Source of the DNA: Flagellimonas beolgyonensis
GTDB taxonomy: Bacteria > Bacteroidota > Bacteroidia > Flavobacteriales > Flavobacteriaceae
DNA: 64,000 nt
Assembly (NCBI RefSeq): GCF_003992615.1
Contig: NZ_RZMY01000018.1
Coordinates: 412,201-476,200, forward strand
Direction of reading: 5' to 3'
Shown piece by piece: positions 26,669 through 34,763 of the stretch (position 1 is its first letter; every line of letters starts with the position of its first letter). Under the pieces are notes generated by a model. It did no database searches, was not told the DNA's origin, and saw nothing but the letters and a program-made list of their open reading frames with translations. Position numbers and translations under genes: made by a program.

Positions 26669-27681
26669 GGATTCAATTCACTTTTATAGTTTGTCAGGAT
26701 TTCTTGGAATCGGGCAACGGTCTCGTCCATACTCAAATCACTTCTTCCTCCTGCAGCGTTGGTATGTCCACCACCATTGAAATGTGCTCTTGCAAACTCG
26801 TTTACCGAAAAATCCCCTACCGAACGCAACGATATTTTGATGATGCCTTCTTCCCTGTTTTCAATGAATATGAGCGCAAAAACAATATTCTCCAAAGTAA
26901 GTCCGTAATTCACAAAACCTTCGGTGTCTCCTTTTTTATAATCATGGGCATCCAACTCATCTTGTGTCAGGGTAATGTAGGCTGTACGGTATTCCGAAAG
27001 AATGACCATATTGCTCAAAGCAACACCTAACAAGTGCAACCTGGAAGGGGAATTGGTGTCGAAAACGTGCTGGTGTATTTCCATATTTTCGGCCCCTTTA
27101 TCAATCAATTCGGCGACCACGCGATGCGTTTTGCTCGATGTGGACCGATATTTAAAAGAGCCCGTATCCGTCATAATACCGGTATACAGGTTGGTGGCTA
27201 TCGCTTTGGTGATGTTGTCCGTTTCACCCAAAAAATCAATAAAATTATACACCATCTCACAGGTGGAGCTCATGGAAACATCCGAATAGGTAACCTTGGC
27301 ATAATCGCCCGGTTGCTGATGGTGATCGATCATGATGAAATCGGCAGAAGCTTCCTTCAATGCCGTTTCCATTTGTCCGACCCGGGACAGATCGTTGAAA
27401 TCCAAAGTGAAAATCAAATTAGCCTCCTGTAGCAATTGTTGGGCCTTTTGATTTTCCCTTTCAAAATTCACCACATCGTCATTGCCGGGCATCCATTTCA
27501 GGAATTTGGGATAATCGTTGGGGGAAATCACGTTTGCCTCATGGCCTTTGTCCTTCAAAAAGGCATACACTGCCAAGGCGGCACCCATAGCATCACCATC
27601 AGGGTTTTTATGGGGTATGATGGCAATTTTTTGGGGTTGGGAGAGTAACGACTTTACGGTAGTGATGTCCTCTGGATTCAT
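26665..27681 (-). CDS. nrnA: DHH-family nanoRNase/pAp phosphatase
   Basis: This 338-residue cytoplasmic enzyme has a DHH domain (IPHKNPDGDAMGAAL, FTLDFNDLSRVG, FIMIDHHQQPGDY) and a DHHA1 domain ending AHFNGGGHTNAAGGRSD. Members degrade 2-5-nt RNA fragments and dephosphorylate 3'-phosphoadenosine-5'-phosphate, using two Mn ions held by the Asp/His residues seen here. The gene overlaps gldI by 4 bases. A TATATTTG promoter box ends only 5 bases before the ATG, so the transcript is probably leaderless. Confidence 0.92.
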   Translation of the reverse strand: MNPEDITTVKSLLSQPQKIAIIPHKNPDGDAMGAALAVYAFLKDKGHEANVISPNDYPKFLKWMPGNDDVVNFERENQKAQQLLQEANLIFTLDFNDLSRVGQMETALKEASADFIMIDHHQQPGDYAKVTYSDVSMSSTCEMVYNFIDFLGETDNITKAIATNLYTGIMTDTGSFKYRSTSSKTHRVVAELIDKGAENMEIHQHVFDTNSPSRLHLLGVALSNMVILSEYRTAYITLTQDELDAHDYKKGDTEGFVNYGLTLENIVFALIFIENREEGIIKISLRSVGDFSVNEFARAHFNGGGHTNAAGGRSDLSMDETVARFQEILTNYKSELNP

Positions 27682-27686
27682 GCGGC

Positions 27687-27694
27687 CAAATATA
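27687..27694 (-). promoter_or_regulatory. -7 box of nrnA, almost abutting the start codon
   Basis: The minus strand reads TATATTTG, a perfect TAnnTTTG match, with only 5 bases before the nrnA ATG at 27681. Transcription would start at or next to the A of ATG. Confidence 0.5.
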
Positions 27695-27729
27695 CAATAA
27701 TATCATAGAGTGCTTACCTGCAATATCCG

Positions 27730-27737
27730 TATTTTTG
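27730..27737 (+). promoter_or_regulatory. -7 box of the PhoD-like gene
   Basis: TATTTTTG matches TAnnTTTG and lies 18 bases before the ATG at 27756, in the divergent spacer shared with nrnA. The -33 region has only a weak match. Confidence 0.5.
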
Positions 27738-27755
27738 GAACACTAAATATAAACC

Positions 27756-28790
27756 ATGAAGTATTTTACCCTTTTGTCGATTTGCTTTTCACTTTTGTTG
27801 GGATGCAAATCGAAAACAGAACCAGCGGAAGCACCAACTCAAGAAAGATTCCCAGATTTGGTGGTGGCTTTTGGATCGTGCAACATGCCCGAGGAAAACA
27901 ATCCTTTTTGGGACGATATTTTGGCAGAAAACCCCGACGTGTGGATTTGGGGCGGTGATATCGTTTATGCGGATACCGATGACATGGACCGACTACGAAC
28001 CATTTATGCCAAACAAGATAGCGTACCGAGCTATGCCAAACTAAAAGCCAAAATTCCCATTATCGGTACCTGGGACGACCACGATTTTGGCCTAAACGAT
28101 GGCGGTGCCGGCTTTACTGTAAAAAAAGAAAGCCAGCAGGTATTTTTGGATTTTATGGGCGTACCGGCCAACAGCGATCGAAGAAATAGGGAAGGGGTCT
28201 ATGCCGCCCATACCTTGGAGACATCCAAGGGTTCGGTAAAGATCTTGGTCCTGGACACGCGGTATTTTCGAAGCGACCTGATCAAGGATGAGGATCCCAA
28301 CAGGCGTTACAAGCCAGATACTTCGGATTCGGCAACCGTGCTGGGAGCGGAACAATGGGCGTGGCTAAAAAACGAATTGGATTCCTCCCAGGCCGATTTT
28401 AACCTGATCATGTCCAGTATTCAAGTTTTGTCCGGGGAGCATGGTTTTGAGACCTGGGGCAATTTTCCAAAGGAAACCGAAAAATTGGAAACCCTGATTG
28501 CACAATCGGGCGCGAAGGGGGTTTTGATACTTTCCGGAGACCGACATATTTCCGAATTTTCGAAAAAAGAGGTATCGGGCTTGCCTTATCCGTTGATTGA
28601 TTTTACCAGCAGTGGTCTCACGCATTCCTATTCAAGTTTTAACGGCGAACCCAATCAATATCGCGTGGGGGAGGTGGTATCCGATAAAAGTTATGGTACG
28701 GTTTCCATCTATTTTGATGAGAAAGAATTGGATCTAAAGATGATGGGTGATAATGGGACCGTGCTCCAAGAGTTAAAACAAACCTATTAA
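27756..28790 (+). CDS. PhoD-like metallophosphatase (lipoprotein)
   Basis: This 344-residue lipoprotein has the signal MKYFTLLSICFSLLLGC and a PhoD-like calcineurin-fold domain. Metal-site motifs are AFGSCNMPEENNPFW, WGGDIVYAD, GTWDDHDFGLND, LVLDTRYFRSD and LILSGDRHISEF. These match alkaline phosphatase D-type phosphatases or phosphodiesterases, which use metal ions to cleave phosphoesters outside the cytoplasm. The substrate is not predictable. The gene is divergent from nrnA and precedes ndk by 51 bases; ndk has its own promoter. Confidence 0.88.
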   Translation: MKYFTLLSICFSLLLGCKSKTEPAEAPTQERFPDLVVAFGSCNMPEENNPFWDDILAENPDVWIWGGDIVYADTDDMDRLRTIYAKQDSVPSYAKLKAKIPIIGTWDDHDFGLNDGGAGFTVKKESQQVFLDFMGVPANSDRRNREGVYAAHTLETSKGSVKILVLDTRYFRSDLIKDEDPNRRYKPDTSDSATVLGAEQWAWLKNELDSSQADFNLIMSSIQVLSGEHGFETWGNFPKETEKLETLIAQSGAKGVLILSGDRHISEFSKKEVSGLPYPLIDFTSSGLTHSYSSFNGEPNQYRVGEVVSDKSYGTVSIYFDEKELDLKMMGDNGTVLQELKQTY

Positions 28791-28815
28791 ACCTTGCCCG
28801 TTGTTCGAAAAACTG

Positions 28816-28823
28816 TACTTTTG
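28816..28823 (+). promoter_or_regulatory. Promoter of ndk
   Basis: TACTTTTG matches the TAnnTTTG -7 box 18 bases before the ndk ATG. A TTG at 28794-28796 lies 19 bases upstream, the expected -33 spacing. Confidence 0.6.
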
Positions 28824-28841
28824 CGCAAAATTTTTTAAGAA

Positions 28842-29261
28842 ATGACAGGAAACAGAACGTTTACCATGATTAAACCAGATGCCGTTGAAAACGGGTACAT
28901 CGGTGCGATTTTGGAAAAAATAACAGCTGCCGGTTTCAAGATTGTGGCCATGAAGTATACCCAATTGAGCAAGAGGGATGCCGAGGAGTTCTATGCCATC
29001 CACAAAGAGCGTCCGTTCTTTGGTGAGTTGGTCGAATTTATGACCCGTGGTCCCATTGTGGCCGCCATTTTGGAAAAAGACAATGCGGTTGACGATTTTC
29101 GTGCGTTGATCGGTGCCACAAATCCTGCTGAAGCTGCAGAAGGTACCATCCGTAAATTGTATGCTGCCAGCATTGGTGAAAATGCCATTCACGGTTCCGA
29201 CAGTGATGATAATGCAGCCATTGAAGGTGCTTTCCATTTTTCAGGAAGGGAAATTTACTAG
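28842..29261 (+). CDS. ndk: Nucleoside diphosphate kinase
   Basis: Ndk balances nucleoside triphosphate pools by passing a phosphate from ATP to NDPs through a phosphohistidine. The 139-residue protein has the family length and starts [15 protein letters not shown]. The active-site His 117 lies in [12 protein letters not shown], and [12 protein letters not shown] and [11 protein letters not shown] are conserved. It is a single-gene transcript with a clear promoter and a hairpin terminator immediately downstream. Confidence 0.97.
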   Translation: MTGNRTFTMIKPDAVENGYIGAILEKITAAGFKIVAMKYTQLSKRDAEEFYAIHKERPFFGELVEFMTRGPIVAAILEKDNAVDDFRALIGATNPAEAAEGTIRKLYAASIGENAIHGSDSDDNAAIEGAFHFSGREIY

Positions 29262-29285
29262 GTTAGTGCTTAAAACAATACGGAG

Positions 29286-29308
29286 AAGCCACTTAAATTG
29301 AGTGGCTT
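29286..29308 (+). terminator. Intrinsic terminator of ndk
   Basis: AAGCCACT (29286-29293) pairs with AGTGGCTT (29301-29308) around a 7-base loop and is followed by a T tract on the plus strand. Confidence 0.85.
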
Positions 29309-29315
29309 TTTTTGT

Positions 29316-29612
29316 TTACCGAAGCACCAGCTTTTTGACCAATTCCCTTCCCAATTCCTCATTGATCATCGCAATGATCTTTGTCTTGCCCAAGCTCAGT
29401 TCTTCACGGAGCACGGAGGAGGATAGGGAAACAAAAAGCGTTTCGTTTTTGAGTTCCACCGCCGTGGTGTAATTGTTCACCCCGTTGCCCATCAAATTGG
29501 ACCATGCTTCGCGGGCATCCACTTTATCCATGCCCTTTTGCAGTTTGTTTTCCTTGATAAATTCGCTCAAGGCTTCACTCAATGGCAAATGGGAATTTTG
29601 TCGCTTGGCCAT
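29316..29612 (-). CDS. DUF721 protein
   Basis: This 98-residue soluble protein has the DUF721 (DciA-like) core: PLSEALSEFIKENKLQKGMDKVDAREAW, then W-SNLMG, and LFVSLSSSVLREELSLGKTKIIAMINEEL. DUF721/DciA proteins in other phyla act with the replicative helicase loader role, but this short Bacteroidota form has not been shown to do so and I leave the function open. It overlaps the upstream lipoprotein stop by one base and ends the recF run. Confidence 0.82.
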   Translation of the reverse strand: MAKRQNSHLPLSEALSEFIKENKLQKGMDKVDAREAWSNLMGNGVNNYTTAVELKNETLFVSLSSSVLREELSLGKTKIIAMINEELGRELVKKLVLR

Positions 29613-30034
29613 TACTGTGGAATTTTGATGGGTTCAAAACGCTTGTAGGTATACCGGACACCTTCTGGATTGGTCACGGAGAAGGTCATGGAATCGATGT
29701 GTACCAATTGCTCTTCCCACTCGCTAAAATCACTTTTGTAGTGTAAGACAACCTCATTTTCAGTGGTTGTTAGCGTGAAATATTCCATATCATTGGAGGT
29801 GTCAAAAGAGCCATCAAACTTGGGCTGTAGTTTTTTTCGATAGCCTTCGCCATTTTCCAAATAGATAAAATCGATATTCTGGTTGAGGCCGTATGTCTTT
29901 ACCGAACCATCGGGAAACTCCACTTCGGTTATTTCCCAATACCCGTTCAAAAAATGGACATCGGCTTCGGAAACGCCGTCAATTTTGCAGCCTAAGATCA
30001 GAATCGCGATAAAAAGAGGAATCAGCTTTTTCAT
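29612..30034 (-). CDS. Small lipocalin-like lipoprotein
   Basis: This 140-residue lipoprotein has the signal MKKLIPLFIAILILGC and a beta-strand-rich mature part containing FLNGYWEITEVEFPDGS, which resembles the start of lipocalin-like domains (GxW). The rest alternates short strands and ends VRYTYKRFEPIKI. No ligand or partner is evident. It lies 4 bases after recF and overlaps DUF721 by one base, so it travels in the recF transcript. Confidence 0.75.
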   Translation of the reverse strand: MKKLIPLFIAILILGCKIDGVSEADVHFLNGYWEITEVEFPDGSVKTYGLNQNIDFIYLENGEGYRKKLQPKFDGSFDTSNDMEYFTLTTTENEVVLHYKSDFSEWEEQLVHIDSMTFSVTNPEGVRYTYKRFEPIKIPQ

Positions 30035-30038
30035 GGCA

Positions 30039-31118
30039 CTACAAGGTAAATATTTTATAGCTCTGATGAATGTTCTTCACCACATTTTCTGTTCGTTCTG
30101 CATGGGTATCACTGATAAATATCTGCCCGAAATTGTCGTTTTTCACCAGCCCAACAATATGCGACACCCGGTTTTCATCCAGCTTGTCAAAAATATCATC
30201 CAACAACAAAATGGGAGTGGTTTTGGCCTGTTCCTTAATGAAATGGAACTGGGCCAACTTCAATGCGATCAAAAAGGATTTTTGTTGCCCTTGGCTTCCA
30301 AATTTTTTAATGGGATGTCCGGCAATGGAAAAATCCAAGTCGTCCTTATGGGTCCCGACCGATGTATACTGCAGTGCACGATCCTTGTCCACGTTGGCCT
30401 TCAATAAGTCCAATAGGTTGCCCTCGGATAGTTGACTTTGGTACGAAAGCATGATCTGTTCATCCTTATCTGAAATATGGTGGTACTGTTCCTTGAAAAT
30501 GGGTAGAAAAGCATTGATGAACTCCACCCTTTTTTCGTAAATCTGTGTTCCCAAACCGTGCAACTGTTCGTTGTAAATGGCCAGGGTGTCGGGGTCGAAG
30601 GTATGGTTGGCCACAAAGTACTTCAAAAGCGAATTCCGCTGGGTGAGCACCTTGTTGTATTTGATCAGGTTTTGCAGGTACCCCTTATCGGATTGGGAAA
30701 TGACCCCATCCATGAACTTGCGCCGGGTTTCGCTGCCTTCCAAGATCAGGTCGCGGTCCGAAGGGGAGATCATCACCAATGGTAAAAACCCGATATGCTC
30801 GGAAAACTTTTCATAAGGTTTTCCGTTGCGTTTGATTATTTTTTTGGTCCCTTTCTTAAAACTACAAAGGATCTTTTCCGATCTACCTTCCTTTTCAAAT
30901 TCCCCTTCCACCACAAAAAAATCGGTATCATGCTTTATATTCTGGGTGGCCACGGGATTAAAGTAGCTTTTACCAAAGCACAGGTGGTAAATGGCGTCCA
31001 AAATATTGGTCTTTCCCACACCATTGTCACCCACCAAGCAATTGATGACGGGGTCGAATTCCAATTCTTTGGAGTCAAAGTTTTTATAATTGACTAAGGC
31101 TAAATGTCTTAAAAACAT
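30039..31118 (-). CDS. recF: DNA replication and repair protein RecF
   Basis: RecF is an SMC-like ATPase that loads RecA at single-strand gaps. The protein of about 359 residues shows Walker A ([16 protein letters not shown]), the signature [41 protein letters not shown] and Walker B ([16 protein letters not shown]). I place the start at ATG 31118 ([14 protein letters not shown]), where RecF proteins begin. The in-frame ATG at 31160 adds 14 residues without family support. A TATTTTTG box at 31172-31179 sits upstream of both. Confidence 0.95.
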   Translation of the reverse strand: MFLRHLALVNYKNFDSKELEFDPVINCLVGDNGVGKTNILDAIYHLCFGKSYFNPVATQNIKHDTDFFVVEGEFEKEGRSEKILCSFKKGTKKIIKRNGKPYEKFSEHIGFLPLVMISPSDRDLILEGSETRRKFMDGVISQSDKGYLQNLIKYNKVLTQRNSLLKYFVANHTFDPDTLAIYNEQLHGLGTQIYEKRVEFINAFLPIFKEQYHHISDKDEQIMLSYQSQLSEGNLLDLLKANVDKDRALQYTSVGTHKDDLDFSIAGHPIKKFGSQGQQKSFLIALKLAQFHFIKEQAKTTPILLLDDIFDKLDENRVSHIVGLVKNDNFGQIFISDTHAERTENVVKNIHQSYKIFTL

Positions 31119-31171
31119 AAAGGGATTGAGAAATATTTTGTTCAGTGGGTTTTGTCCCATTTGGGCGATTC

Positions 31172-31179
31172 CAAAAATA
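31172..31179 (-). promoter_or_regulatory. -7 box of recF
   Basis: The minus strand reads TATTTTTG, matching TAnnTTTG, about 53 bases before the preferred recF start. It is in the divergent spacer with the TPR gene. Confidence 0.5.
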
Positions 31180-31215
31180 ACGAATAAATTACCTTTTGGT
31201 TTTGGATAAAAACTT

Positions 31216-31223
31216 TATTTTTG
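31216..31223 (+). promoter_or_regulatory. Promoter of the TPR-ribH run
   Basis: TATTTTTG matches the -7 consensus, 20 bases before the ATG at 31244. TTTTG at 31194-31198 lies 17 bases upstream as a -33 element. Confidence 0.65.
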
Positions 31224-31243
31224 CGCGACCAATTAAATGACGG

Positions 31244-32005
31244 ATGGCAACATACAAGAAGAGAGGCTTTAAGCCAAAAAACAAGGCTGAGGAAGCTCAA
31301 ATAGAAGAACACGACAGTACAACTGCTGAAGTTTTCAATACATTGGATGAAGGTGCTTCCAAGACGGAAGCGTGGGTCCAAAAGAACCAAAATTATATTT
31401 TGGGCGTAATTGGGGCCGTTGCAATCGGTGTTTTGGCTTATTTGGGTTACCATCAGTTCATCCAAAAACCAAAGGAAGCTGCTGCAGCGAACGAACTTTT
31501 TTATCCACAACAATATTTTGACCAAGCGTTGGCCAGTGAGGCTGAACGTGATTCATTGTTTACTTTGGCCTTGAACGGGGCAGAAGGTAAGTATGGTTTC
31601 TTGGACATCATCGAGGAATACAGCGGTACCAAAGCGGCCAACTTGGCCAAATATGCTGCGGGTATGACCTATTTGAACTTGAAACAATACGATCAGGCCA
31701 TTTCCCATTTGGAAAGTTTTTCATCGGATGACGATATCATGGGTGCAATGGCAAAAGGAGGTATTGGGGATGCTTTTTCCCAATTGAACCAGCCAGAGGA
31801 TGCCTTGGATTATTACGAAAAGGCCATTGCCCATAGCAACAACGATTTTACAGCACCCCGATTTTTGTACAAGGCCGGTGTATTGGCGATTGAAATGGGA
31901 CAAAAGGGCAAGGCACTTGACTATTTTGAGCGCATCAAGGAAGAATATCCGAATTCCCAGGAAGGCAACAATATTGATGCCTTGATCGGGATGGCCCAAA
32001 ACTAA
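31244..32005 (+). CDS. Membrane-anchored TPR protein
   Basis: This 253-residue protein has a basic N-terminus (MATYKKRGFKPKNKAEEAQ), a single membrane helix at about residues 50-70 (YILGVIGAVAIGVLAYLGYH) and a C-terminal domain of TPR-like repeats (YLNLKQYDQAISHLESF, QPEDALDYYEKAIAHS, GKALDYFERIKEEYPNSQEG). The layout resembles YfgM-type proteins with the TPRs outside the cytoplasm. The function is unproven. It is followed by ribH after 3 bases, a gene pairing kept in many flavobacteria by my recollection. Confidence 0.85.
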   Translation: MATYKKRGFKPKNKAEEAQIEEHDSTTAEVFNTLDEGASKTEAWVQKNQNYILGVIGAVAIGVLAYLGYHQFIQKPKEAAAANELFYPQQYFDQALASEAERDSLFTLALNGAEGKYGFLDIIEEYSGTKAANLAKYAAGMTYLNLKQYDQAISHLESFSSDDDIMGAMAKGGIGDAFSQLNQPEDALDYYEKAIAHSNNDFTAPRFLYKAGVLAIEMGQKGKALDYFERIKEEYPNSQEGNNIDALIGMAQN

Positions 32006-32008
32006 ACC

Positions 32009-32491
32009 ATGGCCACAGCGAACAAAAACTTATCAGCTTACGATAAAAATGCAATCCCAAATGCGAAGGACCTTCGGTTTGGGATTGTTGTTTCAGAATG
32101 GAACGGAGAAATCACCGAAGCCCTTTTTGAAGGTGCACGGGAGGCACTCTTGGATTGTGGGGCCCTACCGGAACACCTACTGCGTTGGAACGTGCCTGGA
32201 AGTTTTGAACTTACCTATGGCTGTAAAAAAATGATACAGACCCAATCGGTGGATGCCATCATTGCCATTGGTAGTGTCATTCGAGGGGAGACCAGCCACT
32301 TCGATTTTGTATGTAGTGCAACCGCCCAGGGCATCATGGATCTTAATGTAAACTACGATGTGCCCGTAATTTTCTGTGTGCTAACGGATGATAACATTCA
32401 ACAATCCAGGGACAGAAGCGGCGGCAAACACGGCAATAAGGGAGCCGAGGCGGCCATAGTCGCCATTCAAATGGCGGTTATAGGAAAGTAA
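32009..32491 (+). CDS. ribH: 6,7-dimethyl-8-ribityllumazine synthase
   Basis: RibH condenses 5-amino-6-ribitylamino-uracil with dihydroxybutanone phosphate to form lumazine, the penultimate step of riboflavin synthesis. The 160-residue sequence has the family length and shows FGIVVSEWNGEIT, WNVPGSFELTYGC, IAIGSVIRGETSHFDFVC and VPVIFCVLTDDN. The rest of the rib pathway is not in the window. An 8-bp hairpin begins at its stop codon. Confidence 0.96.
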   Translation: MATANKNLSAYDKNAIPNAKDLRFGIVVSEWNGEITEALFEGAREALLDCGALPEHLLRWNVPGSFELTYGCKKMIQTQSVDAIIAIGSVIRGETSHFDFVCSATAQGIMDLNVNYDVPVIFCVLTDDNIQQSRDRSGGKHGNKGAEAAIVAIQMAVIGK

Positions 32492-32513
32492 TTGGACCCA
32501 CGAAAGGTCCAAT
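32491..32513 (+). terminator. Hairpin at the ribH stop codon
   Basis: ATTGGACC (32491-32498) pairs perfectly with GGTCCAAT (32506-32513) with a 7-base loop. There is no T tract, so it may stabilise the 3' end or attenuate rather than act as a normal intrinsic terminator. Confidence 0.45.
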
Positions 32514-32602
32514 CCAACGATTCTAGTTATCCTATTGCTCAACTTTCCTTTACTGTTAACATTTTTTGGGAGGTGTTCCCGACCCTTTTTTTCTATTTTG
32601 AG

Positions 32603-32610
32603 TACCTTTG
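32603..32610 (+). promoter_or_regulatory. -7 box before the small membrane protein and mutL
   Basis: TACCTTTG matches TAnnTTTG and lies 21 bases before ATG 32632. It rules out the longer reading frame beginning at TTG 32608 as the usual start. Confidence 0.5.
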
Positions 32611-32631
32611 AGACTATTGGATAAGGATATC

Positions 32632-32916
32632 ATGCGAAACCCTTTAAAACTGAGGAAAAATAAGAGCTTTGATTATGCCCCGCGCTACTATAAAGGCGAA
32701 GGCAATCCTTATAAAATTGAACATAAACTGGATAAATTCCGAAGTACGGCCCAACCCAACCGGGGACTGAAAAACAAGTTCCGGTCGGCAATGGATGATT
32801 TAAATACAGAGGGCGATAAGAATATGAAGCTGCGTTTTGCAATCATAATTGCCGTTTTGGTGCTATTGTTCCTTTTCATCATCGACTTCGATTTATCGAT
32901 ATTCCTGAATCCATAA
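32632..32916 (+). CDS. Small single-pass membrane protein
   Basis: This protein of about 94 residues has a very basic N-terminal two-thirds (MRNPLKLRKNKSFDYAPRYY and following) and one hydrophobic helix near the C-terminus (LRFAIIIAVLVLLFLFII). That topology suggests a tail-anchored cytoplasmic protein. It is sometimes labelled riboflavin synthase subunit beta in flavobacterial annotations, by my recollection. Nothing in the sequence resembles that enzyme, and the label probably leaked from ribH next door. Its stop overlaps the mutL ATG by one base (TAATG), so the two are translationally coupled. Confidence 0.8.
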   Translation: MRNPLKLRKNKSFDYAPRYYKGEGNPYKIEHKLDKFRSTAQPNRGLKNKFRSAMDDLNTEGDKNMKLRFAIIIAVLVLLFLFIIDFDLSIFLNP

Positions 32917-34763
32917 TGGCGGATATCATCAAACTTTTACCCGACCATGTTGCCAACCAGATAGCAGCAGGGGAGGTGGTCCAACGACCAGCCTCAGTGG
33001 TCAAGGAGCTTTTGGAGAATGCCATTGATGCCGGGGCAACGTCCATTAAATTGATCATAAAGGATGGGGGCAAGACCCTTATTCAAGTGGTGGATGATGG
33101 TAAGGGAATGAGTGAGACCGATGCCCGATTGTCTTTCGAGCGGCACGCTACGTCAAAAATTTCTTCCGCTCAGGACCTTTTCAATTTACATACCAAAGGT
33201 TTTCGAGGAGAAGCCTTGGCTTCCATTGCCGCTATTGCCCATGTGGACATGCAAACGCGTTTGGAGGGCAGCGAGGTGGGCACCCACATCAAAATAGAGG
33301 GCAGTAAAATTGTTTCCCAGGAAGTGGTCGCTATGCCCAAGGGTACATCCATCTCCGTAAAGAACTTGTTTTTTAATATTCCAGCCCGCCGCAATTTTTT
33401 AAAATCCAACCAAGTGGAGCTGCGCCATATTACGGATGAGTTTCATCGTGTGGCTTTGGTACACCCGAACATTGCCTTTCATTTTTACAATAATGGGTCC
33501 GAGATTTTTAGTCTGCCCAAAACCAAACACCGCCAGCGCATCGCCCACATTTTTGGCAGTCGAATGGAAGATCGTTTGGTACCGGTGACGGAGGAAACCG
33601 AAGTGGTAAAAATATCTGGCTTTATCTGTAAACCGGAATTCTCGAAAAAGAGTAGGGGCGAGCAGTTTTTCTTTGCCAACGATCGCTACATCAAAAGTCC
33701 GTATCTCCATCATGCCGTGGTGGCCGCTTTTGAGGGGTTGATCAAAACAGATATGCATCCCGGGTATTTTTTGTATTTGGAGGTTGACCCTTCTTCCATC
33801 GATATTAATATTCATCCGACCAAGACTGAAGTTAAGTTTGACGATGAAAACACCCTTTATGCCATTCTGCGTTCGACCATAAAGCATAGCTTGGGACAGT
33901 TCAATGTGGCCCCGGTCCTCGATTTTGACCACGATCCCAACTTGGACACCCCTTATGCCTATAAGGAAAAGGATGTGGTTTTGCCCAAGGTCACCGTGGA
34001 CGCTTCCTTTAATCCTTTTAAGGAGACGGGAACAGTGAGCAGGGTCTCCAGGTCATTTCAAAAACCGAGCACCAAAGGTTGGGAGGGACTTTATGAAGGG
34101 TTGCAATCGGATGCGGAAGGGGACACCTTCAGCAGTGTGGTGATCGAATCGGAGGGCGAGGAACAGGGCACGTTGTACAGCGAAGATGAATTGGCCGAAC
34201 ACATGGCCACCACATTCCAATTACGTAGAAAATTTGTGGTGAGCACCGTTAAATCCGGCATGTTGGTCATTCATCAGAACCGGGCCCATGAACGCATTCT
34301 CTTTGAAAAGTTTTTAGGGGAAATCACAGTGAAAGAGGGGGTGAGCCAACAATTGTTGTTTCCGTTGGAGCTTACTTTTAATAAGCAGGATTTGGGCATA
34401 CTGAACGAGATACAGGAAAGTTTATCCAATATTGGTTTTGCATTCGAAAGTTTGGAACACGAAACGGTAAAAGTGACAGGCATGCCCTTGGCGGTGCCCG
34501 AGAGCGGAATTGGCACAGTATTGGACCGATTGATCTCGGATTACAAGGAGGGCTTTTCGGATGGTTCCCTATCCCAGGCCGAGGTCTTGGCCAAGGCGCT
34601 TTCCAAAAATTTGGCCGTGAAAACCGGCGATGTGCTGGACCAGGAATCGCAGTTGGCCTTGGTGAACAATTTATTCGCTTGCAAGGAACCGACCCTGAGC
34701 CCGTTCCAAAAATTAACGTATACCATTATCTCCGAAGGGGATATCGATAAAAAATTCAGTTAG
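32916..34763 (+). CDS. mutL: DNA mismatch repair protein MutL
   Basis: This 615-residue GHKL ATPase couples MutS mismatch recognition to strand removal. The N-terminal ATPase is complete: QIAAGEVVQRPASVVKELLENAIDAG, DDGKGM, RHATSKI, TKGFRGEALASI and NIHPTKTEVKF. The C-terminal domain lacks the endonuclease signature DQHA(x)2E(x)4E: residues 453-464 read HQNRAHERILFE. The ACxxA and CPHGRP metal motifs are also eroded (LSKNLAVKTG, SPFQKL). It is probably not a nicking MutL. It begins on the stop of the upstream small gene and ends directly against the first rhomboid gene. Confidence 0.95.
   Translation: MADIIKLLPDHVANQIAAGEVVQRPASVVKELLENAIDAGATSIKLIIKDGGKTLIQVVDDGKGMSETDARLSFERHATSKISSAQDLFNLHTKGFRGEALASIAAIAHVDMQTRLEGSEVGTHIKIEGSKIVSQEVVAMPKGTSISVKNLFFNIPARRNFLKSNQVELRHITDEFHRVALVHPNIAFHFYNNGSEIFSLPKTKHRQRIAHIFGSRMEDRLVPVTEETEVVKISGFICKPEFSKKSRGEQFFFANDRYIKSPYLHHAVVAAFEGLIKTDMHPGYFLYLEVDPSSIDINIHPTKTEVKFDDENTLYAILRSTIKHSLGQFNVAPVLDFDHDPNLDTPYAYKEKDVVLPKVTVDASFNPFKETGTVSRVSRSFQKPSTKGWEGLYEGLQSDAEGDTFSSVVIESEGEEQGTLYSEDELAEHMATTFQLRRKFVVSTVKSGMLVIHQNRAHERILFEKFLGEITVKEGVSQQLLFPLELTFNKQDLGILNEIQESLSNIGFAFESLEHETVKVTGMPLAVPESGIGTVLDRLISDYKEGFSDGSLSQAEVLAKALSKNLAVKTGDVLDQESQLALVNNLFACKEPTLSPFQKLTYTIISEGDIDKKFS

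Noticed and set aside
31142..31525. Open frame antisense to the start of the membrane TPR gene, across the recF spacer
   Set aside because: It runs through two good promoters and against a clear gene, and its product shows no family features.
32009..32631. FMN riboswitch near ribH
   Set aside because: The leader of the TPR-ribH run is only about 20 bases and no conserved RFN element is visible; the downstream 8-bp hairpin is too small.
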